Shown piece after piece: positions 1 to 12,548 of a stretch of 64,000 nt of DNA. A program made the translations under genes and the position numbers. The notes beneath the pieces were generated by a model, which had not been told where the DNA came from, did not search any database, and saw nothing but the letters and a program-made list of their open reading frames with translations. The DNA comes from Edaphochlamys debaryana. Its lineage: Eukaryota > Chlorophyta > Chlorophyceae > Chlamydomonadales. The stretch spans positions 1 through 64,000 of the forward strand of contig JAEHOE010000118.1 in the NCBI GenBank assembly GCA_016858145.1, given 5' to 3'. Each line of letters begins with the position of its first letter. The first letter of the stretch is position 1.

Positions 1-3000
1 TGATATAATCGAGAGCCGCTCGCAGAGCTACTCGGCTGGGGGCTGGCAAGGGGAGCAAGGAGGGGGAGGCGGGGAACAGGGCTAGGCCCCCCACACCCAC
101 ACACCCCGCACCCCCCCGCACCCGCACCCCCCCTGCACCCCGCCCACTGCGTGTAACCGTTCGCCACCACCGCCACGGACTCGCAGCCACCAAGGCCTGC
201 TACTGCTGGAGTTTTACAATTTGTAGTGGACGATTACGGCTCAGGGCTGGGGTTGAGTCGCAGGGCTGCGAGCAGAGCGAGGGGGGTCGCGAAATTCGTA
301 CCTCGCACCACCTCGCCGCTGCAGCTCTATCTCCACCAGCCGCAAGCACCAGCGTGTAAAGCTTTGAAAGCGCTACACCACGCACTGCTCCCGCTGCTTT
401 GCACTTCTAGCGCCCTGGGCGTGAGAGCGAAACCGCTGGAGGCAGCTGCAGGCCGCAGGGGAGGCGCAGAAGAAGCCAAGGAACGCAGCTTGCAGACGGA
501 AGCAGGGCGGCCACACGCAGCGCGCGGCCCAACCCTCCGACGCCACCGCCAAGGGCCTCAGCGGGGCCGGGAGCCCTCGGCCAGACGCAAACTTGGGGAC
601 CTGGCCCGACCCGAGTGGCGGGTTGGCATGGATCGTTCATACCATGATGAAAACTGCCCATCCCATCAGCACTGGGGCACATAAGCATCATTGGGCCAGA
701 TCAGTAGTACGGTGGGGGGACCACGTGGCGAACCCCTGGGTGACGATCTGTAATTGCCCATTTTGAGCCTGCGCCTGCCCCACGGGGGGCCCCCCGCGCG
801 TACCCCCCCCGGGGGGGCTCTGCCCGTGTGAGCCACGACCCTGCCGGAGGCGGGAAAGGCTGGGACGCACGTCTTGCTATGTGATATAATCGAGAGCCGC
901 TCGCAGAGCTACTCGGGCTGGGGGCTGGCAAGGGGAGCAAGGAGGGGGAGGCGGGGGAACAGGGCTAGGCCCCCCACACCCACACACCCCCGCACCCCCC
1001 GCACCCGCACCCCACCTGCACCCCGCCCACTGCGTGTAACCGTTCGCCACCACCGCCACGGACTCGCAGCCACCAAGGCCTGCTACTGCTGGAGTTTTAC
1101 AATTTGTATGGACGATTACGGCTCAGGGGCTGGGGTTGAGTCGCAGGGCTGCGAGCATAGCGAGGGGGGTCGCGAAATTCGTACCTCGCACCACCTCGCC
1201 GCTGCAGCTCTATCTCCACCATCCGCAAGCACCAGCGTGTAAAGCTTTGAAAGCGGCTACACCACGCACTGTGCTCCCGCTGCTTTGCACTTCTAGCGCC
1301 CTGGGCGTGAGAGCGAAACCGCTGGAGGGCAGCTGCAGGCCGCAGGGGAGGCGCAGAAAGAAGCCAAGGAAACGCAGCTTGCAGACGGAAGCAGGGCGGC
1401 CAAGCACGCAGCGCGCGGCCCAACCTCCGACGCCACCGCCAAGGGCCTCAGCGGGGCCGGGAGCCCTCGGCCAGACGCAAACTTGGGGACCTGGCCCGAA
1501 CCCGAGTGCGGGTTGGCATGGATCGTTCATACCATGATGAAAAACTGCCCATCCCATCAGCAACTGGGCACATAAGCATCATTGGGCCAGATCAGTAGTA
1601 CGGTGGGGGACCACGTGCGAACCCCTGGTGACGATCTGTATTGCCCATTTTGAGGCCTGCGCCTGCCCCACGGGGGCCCCCGCGCGTACCCCCCCCGGGG
1701 GGGCTCTGCCCGTGTGAGCCACGACCTGCCGGAGCGGGAAAGGCTGGGACGCACGTCTTGCTATGTGATATAATCGAGAGCCGCTCGCAGAGCTACTCGG
1801 CTGGGGGCTGGCAAGGGGAGCAAGGAGGGGGAGGCGGGGGGAACAGGGCTAGGCCCCCCACACCCACACACCCCCGCACCCCCCGCACCCGCACCCCACC
1901 TGCACCCCGCCCACTGCGTGTAACCGTTCGCCACCACCGCCACGGACTCGCAGCCACCAAGGCCTGCTACTGCTGGAGTTTTACAATTTGTAGTGGACGA
2001 TTACGGCTCAGGGCTGGTGGTTGAGTCGCAGGGCTGCGAGCAGAGCGAGGGGGGGTCGCGAAATTCGTACCTCGCACCACCTCGCCCGCTGCAGCTCTAT
2101 CTCCACCAGCGCAAGCACCAGCGTGTAAAGCTTGAAAGCGCTACACCACGCACTGCTCGCCCGCTGCTTTGCACTTCTAGCGCCCTGGCGTTGAGAGCGA
2201 AACCGCTGGAGGCAGCTGCAGGCCCGCAGGGGAGGCGCAGAAAGAAGCCAAGGAAACGCAGCTTGCAGACGGAAGCAGGGCGGCCAAGCACGGCAGCGCG
2301 CGGGCCCAACCCTCCGACGCCACCGCCAAGGGGCCTCAGCGGGGCCGGGAGCCCTCGGCCAGACGCAAACTTGGGGACCTGGCCCGAACCCGAGTGCGGG
2401 TTGGGCATGGATCGTTCATACCATGATGGAAAACTGCCATCCCATCAGCACTGGGCACATAAGCAATCATTGGGCCAGATCAGTAGTACGGTGGGGGACC
2501 ACGTGCGAACCCCTGGTGACGATCTGTATTGCCCATTTTGAGCCTGCGCCTGCCCCACGGGGGCCCCCGCGCGTACCCCCCCGGGGGGGCTCCTGCCCGT
2601 GTGAGCCACGACCTGCCGGAGCGGGAAAGGGCTGGGAACGCACGTCTTGCTATGTGATATAATCGAGAGCCGCTCGCAGAGCTACTCGGCTGGGGGCTGG
2701 CAAGGGGAGCAAGGAGGGGGAGGCGGGGGAACAGGGCTAGGCCCCCCACACCCACACACCCCCGCACCCCCCCGCACCCGCACCCCACCTGCACCCCGCC
2801 CACTGCGTGTAAACCGTTCGCCACCACCGCCACGGACTCGCAGCCACCAAGGCCTGCTACTGCTGGAGTTTTACAATTTGTAGTGGACGATTACGGCTCA
2901 GGGCTGGGGTTGAGTCGCAGGGCTGCGAGCAGAGCGAGGGGGGTCGCGAATTCGTACCTCGCACCACCTCGCCGCTGCAGCTCTATCTCCACCAGCCGCA

Positions 3001-6000
3001 AGCACCAGCGTGTAAAGCTTTTGAAAGCGCTACACCACGCACTGCTCCCGCTGCTTTGCACTTCTAGCGCCCTGGGCGTGAGAGCGAAACCGCTGGAGGG
3101 CAGCTGCAGGCCGCAGGGGAGGCGCAGAAAGAAGCCAAGGAAACGCAGCTTGCAGACGGAAGCAGGGCGGCCAAGCACGCAGCGCGCGGCCCAACCCTCC
3201 GACGCCACCGCCAAGGGCCTCAGCGGGGCCGGGAGCCCTCGGCCAGACGCAAACTTGGGGACCTGGCCCGAACCCGAGTGCGGGTTGGCATGATCGTTCA
3301 TACCATGATGAAAACTGCCCATCCCATCAGCACTGGGCACATAAGCATCATTGGGCCAGATCAGTAGTACGGTGGGGGACCACGTGCGAACCCCTGGTGA
3401 CGATCTGTATTGCCCATTTTGAGCCTGCGCCTGCCCCACGGGGGCCCCCGCGCGTACCCCCCCGGGGGGGCTCTGCCCGTGTGAGCCACGACCTGCCGGA
3501 GCGGGAAAGGCTGGGACGCACGTCTTGCTATGTGATATAATCGAGAGCCGCTCGCAGAGCTACTCGGCTGGGGGCTGGCAAGGGGAGCAAGGAGGGGGAG
3601 GCGGGGGAACAGGGCTAGGCCCCCCACACCCACACACCCCCGCACCCCCCCGCACCCGCACCCCACCTGCACCCCGCCCACTGCGTGTAACCGTTTCGCC
3701 ACCACCGCCACGGACTCGCAGCCACCAAGGCCTGCTACTGCTGGAGTTTTACAATTTGTAGTGGACGATTACGGCTCAGGGCTGGGGTTGAGTCGCAGGG
3801 CTGCGAGCAGAGCGAGGGGGGGTCGCGAATTCGTACCTCGCACCACCTCGCCGCTGCAGCTCTATCTCCACCAGCCGCAAGCACCAGCGTGTAAAGCTTT
3901 GAAAGCGCTACACCACGCACTGCTCCCGCTGCTTTGCACTTCTAGCGCCCTGGGCGTGAGAGCGAAACCGCTGGAGGCAGCTGCAGGCCGCAGGGGAGGC
4001 GCAGAAAGAAGCCAAGGAAACGCAGCTTGCAGACGGAAGCAGGGCGGCCAAGCACGCAGCGCGCGGCCCAACCCTCCGACGCCACCGCCAAGGGCCTCAG
4101 CGGGGCCGGGAGCCCTCGGCCAGACGCAAACTTGGGGACCTGGCCCGAACCCGAGTGCGGGTTGGCATGGATCGTTCATACCATGATGAAAACTGCCCAT
4201 CCCATCAGCACTGGGCACATAAGCATCATTGGGCCAGATCAGTAGTACGGTGGGGGACCACGTGCGAACCCCTGGTGACGATCTGTATTGCCCATTTTGA
4301 GCCTGCGCCTGCCCCACGGGGGCCCCCGCGCGTACCCCCCCGGGGGGGCTCTGCCCGTGTGAGCCACGACCTGCCGGAGCGGGAAAGGCTGGGACGCACG
4401 TCTTGCTATGTGATATAATCGAGAGCCGCTCGCAGAGCTACTCGGCTGGGGGCTGGCAAGGGGAGCAAGGAGGGGGAGGCGGGGGAACAGGGCTAGGCCC
4501 CCCACACCACACACCCCCGCACCCCCCCGCACCCGCACCCCACCTGCACCCCGCCCACTGCGTGTAACCGTTCGCCACCACCGCCACGGACTCGCAGCCA
4601 CCAAGGCCTGCTACTGCTGGAGTTTTACAATTTGTAGTGGACGATTACGGCTCAGGGCTGGGGTTGAGTCGCAGGGCTGCGAGCAGAGCGAGGGGGGGTC
4701 GCGAAATTCGTACCTCGCACCACCTCGCCGCTGCAGCTCTATCTCCACCAGCCGCAAGCACCAGCGTGTAAAGCTTTGAAAGCGCTTACACCACGCACTG
4801 CTCCCGCTGCTTTGCACTTCTAGCGCCCTGGGCGTGAGAGCGAAACCGCTGGAGGCAGCTGCAGGCCGCAGGGGAGGCGCAGAAAGAAGCCAAGGAAACG
4901 CAGCTTGCAGACGGAAGCAGGGCGGCCAAGCACGCAGCGCGCGGCCCAACCCTCCGACGCCACCGCCAAGGGCCTCAGCGGGGCCGGGAGCCCTCGGCCA
5001 GACGCAAACTTGGGGACCTGGCCCGAACCCGAGTGCGGGTTGGCATGGATCGTTCATACCATGATGAAAACTGCCCATCCCATCAGCACTGGGCACATAA
5101 GCATCATTGGGCCAGATCAGTAGTACGGTGGGGGACCACGTGCGAACCCCTGGTGACGATCTGTATTGCCCATTTTGAGCCTGCGCCTGCCCCACGGGGG
5201 CCCCCGCGCGTACCCCCCCGGGGGGGCTCTGCCCGTGTGAGCCACGACCTGCCGGAGCGGGAAAGGCTGGGACGCACGTCTTGCTATGTGATATAATCGA
5301 GAGCCGCTCGCAGAGCTACTCGGCTGGGGGCTGGCAAGGGGAGCAAGGAGGGGGAGGCGGGGGGAACAGGGCTAGGCCCCCCACACCCACACACCCCGCA
5401 CCCCCCCGCACCCGCACCCCACCTGCACCCCGCCCACTGCGTGTAACCGTTCGCCACCACCGCCACGGACTCGCAGCCACCAAGGCCTGCTACTGCTGGA
5501 GTTTTACAATTGTAGTGGACGATTACGGCTCAGGGCTGGGGTTGAGTCGCAGGGGCTGCGAGCAGAGCGAGGGGGGTCGCGAAATTCGTACCTCGCACCA
5601 CCTCGCCGCTGCAGCTCTATCTCCACCAGCCGCAAGCACCAGCGTGTAAAGCTTTGAAAGCGCTACCACCACGCACTGCTCCCGCTGCTTTGCACTTCTA
5701 GCGCCCTGGGCGTGAGAGCGAAACCGCTGGAGGCAGGCTGCAGGCCGCAGGGGAGGCGCAGAAAGAAGCCAAGGAAACGCAGCTTGCAGACGGAAGCAGG
5801 GCGGCCAAGCACGCAGCGCGCGGCCCAACCCTCCGACGCCACCGCCAAGGGCCTCAGCGGGGCCGGGAGCCCTCGGCCAGACGCAAACTTGGGGACCTGG
5901 CCCGAACCCGAGTGCGGGTTGGCATGGATCGTTCATACCATGATGAAAACTGCCCATCCCATCAGCACTGGGCACATAAGCATCATTGGGCCAGATCAGT

Positions 6001-9000
6001 AGTACGGTGGGGACCACGTGCGAACCCCTGGTGACGATCTGTATTGCCCATTTTGAGCCTGCGCCTGCCCCACGGGGGCCCCCGCGCGTACCCCCCCGGG
6101 GGGGCTCTGCCCGTGTGAGCCACGACCTGCCGGAGCGGGAAAGGCTGGGACGCACGTCTTGCTATGTGATATAATCGAGAGCCGCTCGCAGAGCTACTCG
6201 GCTGGGGGCTGGCAAGGGGAGCAAGGAGGGGGAGGCGGGGGAACAGGGCTAGGCCCCCACACCCACACACCCCCGCACCCCCCCGCACCCGCACCCCACC
6301 TGCACCCCGCCCACTGCGTGTAACCGTTCGCCACCACCGCCACGGACTCGCAGCCACCAAGGCCTGCTACTGCTGGAGTTTTACAATTTGTAGTGGACGA
6401 TTACGGCTCAGGGCTGGGGGTTGAGTCGCAGGGCTGCGAGCAGAGCGAGGGGGGTCGCGAAATTCGTACCTCGCACCACCTCGCCGCTGCAGCTCTATCT
6501 CCACCAGCCGCAAGCACCAGCGTGTAAAGCTTTGAAAGCGCTACACCACGCACTGCTCCCGCTGCTTTGCACTTCTAGCGCCCTGGGCGTGAGAGCGAAA
6601 CCGCTGGAGGCAGCTGCAGGCCGCAGGGGAGGCGCAGAAAGAAGCCAAGGAAACGCAGCTTGCAGACGGAAGCAGGGCGGCCAAGCACGCAGCGCGCGGC
6701 CCAACCCTCCGACGCCACCGCCAAGGGCCTCAGCGGGGCCGGGAGCCCTCGGCCAGACGCAAACTTGGGGACCTGGCCCGAACCCGAGTGCGGGTTGGCA
6801 TGGATCGTTCATACCATGATGAAAACTGCCCATCCCATCAGCACTGGGCACATAAGCATCATTGGGCCAGATCAGTAGTACGGTGGGGGACCACGTGCGA
6901 ACCCCTGGTGACGATCTGTATTGCCCATTTTGAGCCTGCGCCTGCCCCACGGGGGCCCCCGCGCGTACCCCCCCGGGGGGGCTCTGCCCGTGTGAGCCAC
7001 GACCTGCCGGAGCGGGAAAGGCTGGGACGCACGTCTTGCTATGTGATATAATCGAGAGCCGCTCGCAGAGCTACTCGGCTGGGGGCTGGCAAGGGGAGCA
7101 AGGAGGGGGAGGCGGGGGAACAGGGCTAGGCCCCCCACACCCACACACCCCCGCACCCCCCCGCACCCGCACCCCACCTGCACCCCGCCACTGCGTGTAA
7201 CCGTTCGCCACCACCGCCACGGACTCGCAGCCACCAAGGCCTGCTACTGCTGGAGTTTTACAATTTGTAGTGGACGATTACGGCTCAGGGCTGGGGTTGA
7301 GTCGCAGGGCTGCGAGCAGAGCGAGGGGGGTCGCGAAATTCGTACCTCGCACCACCTCGCCGCTGCAGCTCTATCTCCACCAGCCGCAAGCACCAGCGTG
7401 TAAAGCTTTGAAAGCGCTACACCACGCACTGCTCCCGCTGCTTTGCACTTCTAGCGCCCTGGGCGTGAGAGCGAAACCGCTGGAGGCAGCTGCAGGCCGC
7501 AGGGAGGCGCAGAAAGAAGCCAAGGAAACGCAGCTTGCAGACGGAAGCAGGGCGGCCAAGCACGCAGCGCGCGGCCCAACCCTCCGACGCCACCGCCAAG
7601 GGCCTCAGCGGGGCCGGGAGCCCTCGGCCAGACGCAAACTTGGGGACCTGGCCCGAACCCGAGTGCGGGTTGGCATGGATCGTTCATACCATGATGAAAA
7701 CTGCCCATCCCATCAGCACTGGGCACATAAGCATCATTGGGCCAGATCAGTAGTACGGTGGGGGACCACGTGCGAACCCCTGGTGACGATCTGTATTGCC
7801 CATTTTGAGCCTGCGCCTGCCCCACGGGGGCCCCCGCGCGTACCCCCCCGGGGGGGCTCTGCCCGTGTGAGCCACGACCTGCCGGAGCGGGAAAGGCTGG
7901 GACGCACGTCTTGCTATGTGATATAATCGAGAGCCGCTCGCAGAGCTACTCGGCTGGGGGCTGGCAAGGGGAGCAAGGAGGGGGAGGCGGGGGAACAGGG
8001 CTAGGCCCCCCACACCCACACACCCCCCCGCACCCCCCCGCACCCGCACCCCACCTGCACCCCGCCCACTGCGTGTAACCGTTCGCCACCACCGCCACGG
8101 ACTCGCAGCCACCAAGGCCTGCTACTGCTGGAGTTTTACAATTTGTAGTGGACGATTACGGCTCAGGGCTGGGGTTGAGTCGCAGGGCTGCGAGCAGAGC
8201 GAGGGGGGTCGCGAAATTCGTACCTCGCACCACCTCGCCGCTGCAGCTCTATCTCCACCAGCCGCAAGCACCAGCGTGTAAAGCTTTGAAAGCGCTACAC
8301 CACGCACTGCTCCCCGCTGCTTTGCACTTCTAGCGCCCTGGGCGTGAGAGCGAAACCGCTGGAGGCAGCTGCAGGCCGCAGGGGAGGCGCAGAAAGAAGC
8401 CAAGGAAACGCAGCTTGCAGACGGAAGCAGGGCGGCCAAGCACGCAGCGCGCGGCCCAACCCTCCGACGCCACCGCCAAGGGCCTCAGCGGGGCCGGGAG
8501 CCCTCGGCCAGACGCAAACTTGGGGACCTGGCCCGAACCCGAGTGCGGGTTGGCATGGATCGTTCATACCATGATGAAAACTGCCCATCCCATCGGCACT
8601 GGGCACATAAGCATCATTGGGCCAGATCAGTAGTACGGTGGGGGACCACGTGCGAACCCCTGGTGACGATCTGTATTGCCCATTTTGAGCCTGCGCCTGC
8701 CCCACGGGGGCCCCCGCGCGTACCCCCCCGGGGGGGCTCTGCCCGTGTGAGCCACGACCTGCCGGAGCGGGAAAGGCTGGGACGCACGTCTTGCTATGTG
8801 ATATAATCGAGAGCCGCTCGCAGAGCTACTCGGCTGGGGGCTGGCAAGGGGAGCAAGGAGGGGGAGGCGGGGGAACAGGGCTAGGCCCCCCACACCCGCA
8901 CCCCCCCGCACCCGCACCCCACCTGCACCCCGCCCACTGCGTGTAACCGTTCGCCACCACCGCCACGGACTCGCAGCCACCAAGGCCTGCTACTGCTGGA

Positions 9001-10460
9001 GTTTTACAATTTGTAGTGGACGATTACGGCTCAGGGCTGGGGTTGAGTCGCAGGGCTGCGAGCAGAGCGAGGGGGGTCGCGAAATTCGTACCTCGCACCA
9101 CCTCGCCGCTGCAGCTCTATCTCCACCAGCCGCAAGCACCAGCGTGTAAAGCTTTGAAAGCGCTACACCACGCACTGCTCCCGCTGCTTTGCACTTCTAG
9201 CGCCCTGGGCGTGAGAGCGAAACCGCTGGAGGCAGCTGCAGGCCGCAGGGGAGGCGCAGAAAGAAGCCAAGGAAACGCAGCTTGCAGACGGAAGCAGGGC
9301 GGCCAAGCACGCAGCGCGCGGCCCAACCCTCCGACGCCACCGCCAAGGGCCTCAGCGGGGCCGGGAGCCCTCGGCCAGACGCAAACTTGGGGACCTGGCC
9401 CGAACCCGAGTGCGGATTGGCATGGATCGTTCATACCATGATGAAAACTGCCCATCCCATCAGCACTGGGCACATAAGCATCATTGGGCCAGATCAGTAG
9501 TACGGTTGGGGACCACGTGCGAACCCCTGGTGACGATCTGTATTGCCCATTTTGAGCCTGCGCCTGCCCCACGGGGGCCCCCGCGCGTACCCCCCCGGGG
9601 GGGCTCTGCCCGTGTGAGCCACGACCTGCCGGAGCGGGAAAGGTTGGGACGCACGTCTTGCTATGTGATATAATCGAGAGCCGCTCGCAGAGCTACTCGG
9701 CTGGGGGCTGGCAAGGGGAGCAAGGAGGGGGAGGCGGGGGAACAGGGCTAGGCCCCCCACACCCACACACCCCCGCACCCCCCCGCACCCGCACCCCACC
9801 TGCACCCCGCCCACTGCGTGTAACCGTTCGCCACCACCGCCACGGACTCGCAGCCACCAAGGCCTGCTACTGCTGGAGTTTTACAATTTGTAGTGGACGA
9901 TTACGGCTCAGGGCTGGGGTTGAGTCGCAGGGCTGCGAGCAGAGCGAGGGGGGGTCGCGAAATTCGTACCTCGCACCACCTCGCCGCTGCAGCTCTATCT
10001 CCACCAGCCGCAAGCACCAGCGTGTAAAGCTTTGAAAGCGCTACACCACGCACTGCTCCCGCTGCTTTGCACTTCTAGCGCCCTGGGCGTGAGAGCGAAA
10101 CCGCTGGAGGCAGCTGCAGGCCGCAGGGGAGGCGCAGAAAGAAGCCAAGGAAACGCAGCTTGCAGACGGAAGCAGGGCGGCCAAGCACGCAGCGCGCGGC
10201 CCAACCCTCCGACGCCACCGCCAAGGGCCTCAGCGGGGCCGGGAGCCCTCGGCCAGACGCAAACTTGGGGACCTGGCCCGAACCCGAGTGCGGGTTGGCA
10301 TGGATCGTTCATACCATGATGAAAACTGCCCATCCCATCAGCACTGGGCACATAAGCATCATTGGGCCAGATCAGTAGTACGGTGGGGGACCACGTGCGA
10401 ACCCCTGGTGACGATCTGTATTGCCCATTTTGAGCCTGCGCCTGCCCCACGGGGGCCCCC
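1..10460. repeat. Tandem satellite array, ~878-bp unit, 11 full copies plus one truncated
   Basis: Each unit begins with TGATATAATCGAGAGCC. Units start at 1, 882, 1766, 2655, 3533, 4411, 5289, 6167, 7044, 7919, 8799 and 9666, giving lengths of 881, 884, 889, 878, 878, 878, 878, 877, 875, 880 and 867 bp. The last copy breaks off at about 10460, inside a C/G tract, after ~795 bp. Copies 4-12 are almost identical. Length differences sit mainly in an internal CCCCCACAC/CCCGCA tract and in homopolymers. Each unit has reading frames on both strands, but they open and close between copies with single-base indels, so I read no gene here. Long-unit satellites of similar size (Sultan elements, ~850 bp) are known at Chlamydomonas reinhardtii subtelomeres; relationship to this unit is only a size analogy. 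The array is open at base 1, so its true length is unknown. Confidence 0.97.
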
Positions 10461-10527
10461 AACAATCGTATTCAACTTTCACCTCTTGACTCCGCTCCGG
10501 TCTGCTTCTCCGCTACCCGCTCTATTT

Positions 10528-10559
10528 CCTAGCAAATTTCTCGCTTTTAGTTTGCTAGG
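10528..10559 (+). other. Inverted repeat (hairpin) in the leader of the nuclease-like gene
   Basis: CCTAGCAAA at 10528-10536 is exactly complementary to TTTGCTAGG at 10551-10559, with a 14-base loop. It lies between the satellite break (10460) and the start codon at 10627, in an AT-richer stretch than its surroundings. It could form an RNA or DNA stem of nine base pairs. No function can be assigned. Confidence 0.5.
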
Positions 10560-10626
10560 ACAGCTTCGCTCGGTCGGCGGCTCGGCTCCCCTTGTGCTAC
10601 GCGCAAACACTCCCCGCTCCGACGAG

Positions 10627-11648
10627 ATGGACCAGGTCTTCACCGCGCGTTACCAGTGAGTCCAGCCGATAGCTTGCTGGGGGTTGTCTTACAGCCGGCG
10701 GTCGCACTCACGCTACTGCAGCGATGCGGCACGCTACAGCCTGGTCGGCGAATTCCCTCTGCCTTGTATGCTCCCTTCGGTCCCCCGCCCGTCCTCCCGC
10801 ATGCCCCCGCCGCCTCGTGCACGCATCCCTCCGGAGAACCCCTGCCTGACCCGCATAAAGCATGGCTGTTTTACCCCTTTCTGACCCCGTGCCTTGCCCG
10901 TGCCTTCCCTTTGCACTGTTGTTGCTTGCTCCTACGCAGGCTCGTTAACTGGATCTCTCAGACCGTGGAAGCACAGATCGCTGCAAACGCTGGGGAGCGC
11001 CGCGGCGGGTACAACAAGCTGACCTTCACCGGCCACCCCTGGGTGTACGATTGCTTCATGGGCGAGTCCTGGCTGCTGGACGAGCTGGGCGTGGACTCGT
11101 GCGTGCGGGTTCTTTGGCGCCGCCCCTGCGGGTGCTACTACTATGAGACCCCTCACGCGGTCAAGTGCCGCATCCGCCGTGAGGAGGACGCGGCGCAGGT
11201 GGCCTGGCCGTGGCTGGTGTTCTGGTGCCCTATCCATGCGCGGGCACGGGAGTGGGAGGCGCCTAGGAGCAGGGTGACGGCCAGCAAGTTTGCGCTCTGC
11301 GCCCACGCGCTCATGTGCCGGCTCTCCTCCTCGTTCGGGTACTTGCCAGTAGTGACGGAGGCGCGGGTGCTGACCCGCTTTGGGGCCTTTGACTTTTGGG
11401 CGTGGGAGCTCAAGGTGCTGGTGGAGGTGGATGGGCAGCACCACTTCTACGACCCGGAGCAGGCAGCCCGCGACCGGCGGAAGGAGCAGGCGGCGGTGGC
11501 GGCGGGATTCCACGTGGTGAGGCTGCACTATGGGGACTTTGGGATGCCGGGGGAGTGGCAGGCCGCGCTGGTGGGCGCCCTGGAGGCCGCAGGCAGGGAC
11601 GAGGCCCCGGCGGTGCGCCGCTCGGCATCGTATGGCGAGGTGCTGTAA
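10627..11648 (+). CDS. PD-(D/E)XK (Vsr/DUF559-like) nuclease-fold protein, 245 aa
   Basis: Two exons, 10627-10655 and 10940-11648, joined in frame by a GTGAGT donor and a CGCAG acceptor; TAA stop. The C-terminal half carries the restriction-endonuclease-like core: an aspartate in FGAFDFWAWELK, then VLVEVDGQHHFYDPEQAARD (E/D of the active-site strand and an H), then RRKEQAAVAAGFHVVRLHYG with the lysine and the hydrophobic strand typical of Vsr/DUF559 proteins. The N-terminal ~140 residues are rich in Cys, Trp and Tyr and are not recognised; they could be a target-binding part. There is no transposase or reverse transcriptase next to it. It stands 167 bases from the end of the satellite array. 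Catalytic activity and target are inferred only; a degenerate, inactive fold is possible. Confidence 0.72.
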
Positions 11649-12548
11649 GGGTTGCAAATGGAGCGGCTGATGTGTTCCGTGTCATTGTGGCCTCATGGTT
11701 CGTACGCGGTGCCCTCAAAGCTCCAGCACTCCAGCCTCTCAGTCAGTACAGTAGCTCAGCCTCTCTCGTCTCAGCTCACATGGGGACACCGGGAGGGGCA
11801 GCGGACACGCACAGGGGCCAGCCCGGTTTTTTGCTCTCGTGCGTGCTGCCTTTACACAGCCCAAGCCAGGGTCGTGTCAGGACATGGCATGGGGGCGAGG
11901 GGACTCCAAACGGTGGCCAGCGCATCAAGTTTCTTGCCCTCATCCTGCGTGCCACACAGTCACTGCTAAACCATAAATGGCTACCATCAGCGTGCCTTCA
12001 TTCCTTTCATTGAGGTTGGGCCTGCTGTGCGTTTGCCCCTAGAGGCCTGTACCGGTATGTATAAGTCACACATCACACCTCTTTCCTCGGGCACAAGTAC
12101 GGACTGAACACACTCACCACGTACCATGTTGGATTGAATAGGTAAGGACATTGCGAGCGGTTAAGGTCCATCCATGGGACTGTAGTCTAGGGTACTCACA
12201 ACCCCGTTCAATAATAATGCATGTGTGGTTCCGTACTGGTATGTATAGTATGTAGCAATGGTCAAAGGTGGGCGGACTGGACACCCCCATGATGAATAGT
12301 CCAATACTGAGATGTGATTGTAAGCCAGCACACCCTCCATGGGTCCGACTGGGTTCACCAACACACCAAGTCTTGCCCCCTGCACTCTCAGAGATACGCT
12401 GCCTCTTAGCGCCGCAGCATGCGCCTCATTCCGCGCCGACGGCCATCCGCCAGGAGGGGCTTGGGAGGCCGCGGGGGCACTGTGGGCAGGGTTGGTAGCA
12501 AGGGCACGCACGGCGTCAGCGGAAAGCGCAAGTAAGGGCGTCAAGCGG
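11649..12548. other. Convergent 3' region between nuclease-like gene and WSC gene
   Basis: No coding region was found. It should hold the 3' untranslated regions of both flanking genes, which converge here. A plus-strand TGTAA at about 12309-12313 is a candidate chlorophyte polyadenylation signal for the nuclease-like gene, giving a 3' UTR of about 660 bases. Confidence 0.5.

Noticed and set aside
200..10460. Long reading frames on both strands of the satellite as protein genes
   Set aside because: They are by-products of GC-rich sequence, shift frame between near-identical units, lack splice-consistent structure and resemble no family.
1..10460. CRISPR array
   Set aside because: Units are ~878 bp without short repeats separated by unique spacers, and the genome is eukaryotic.
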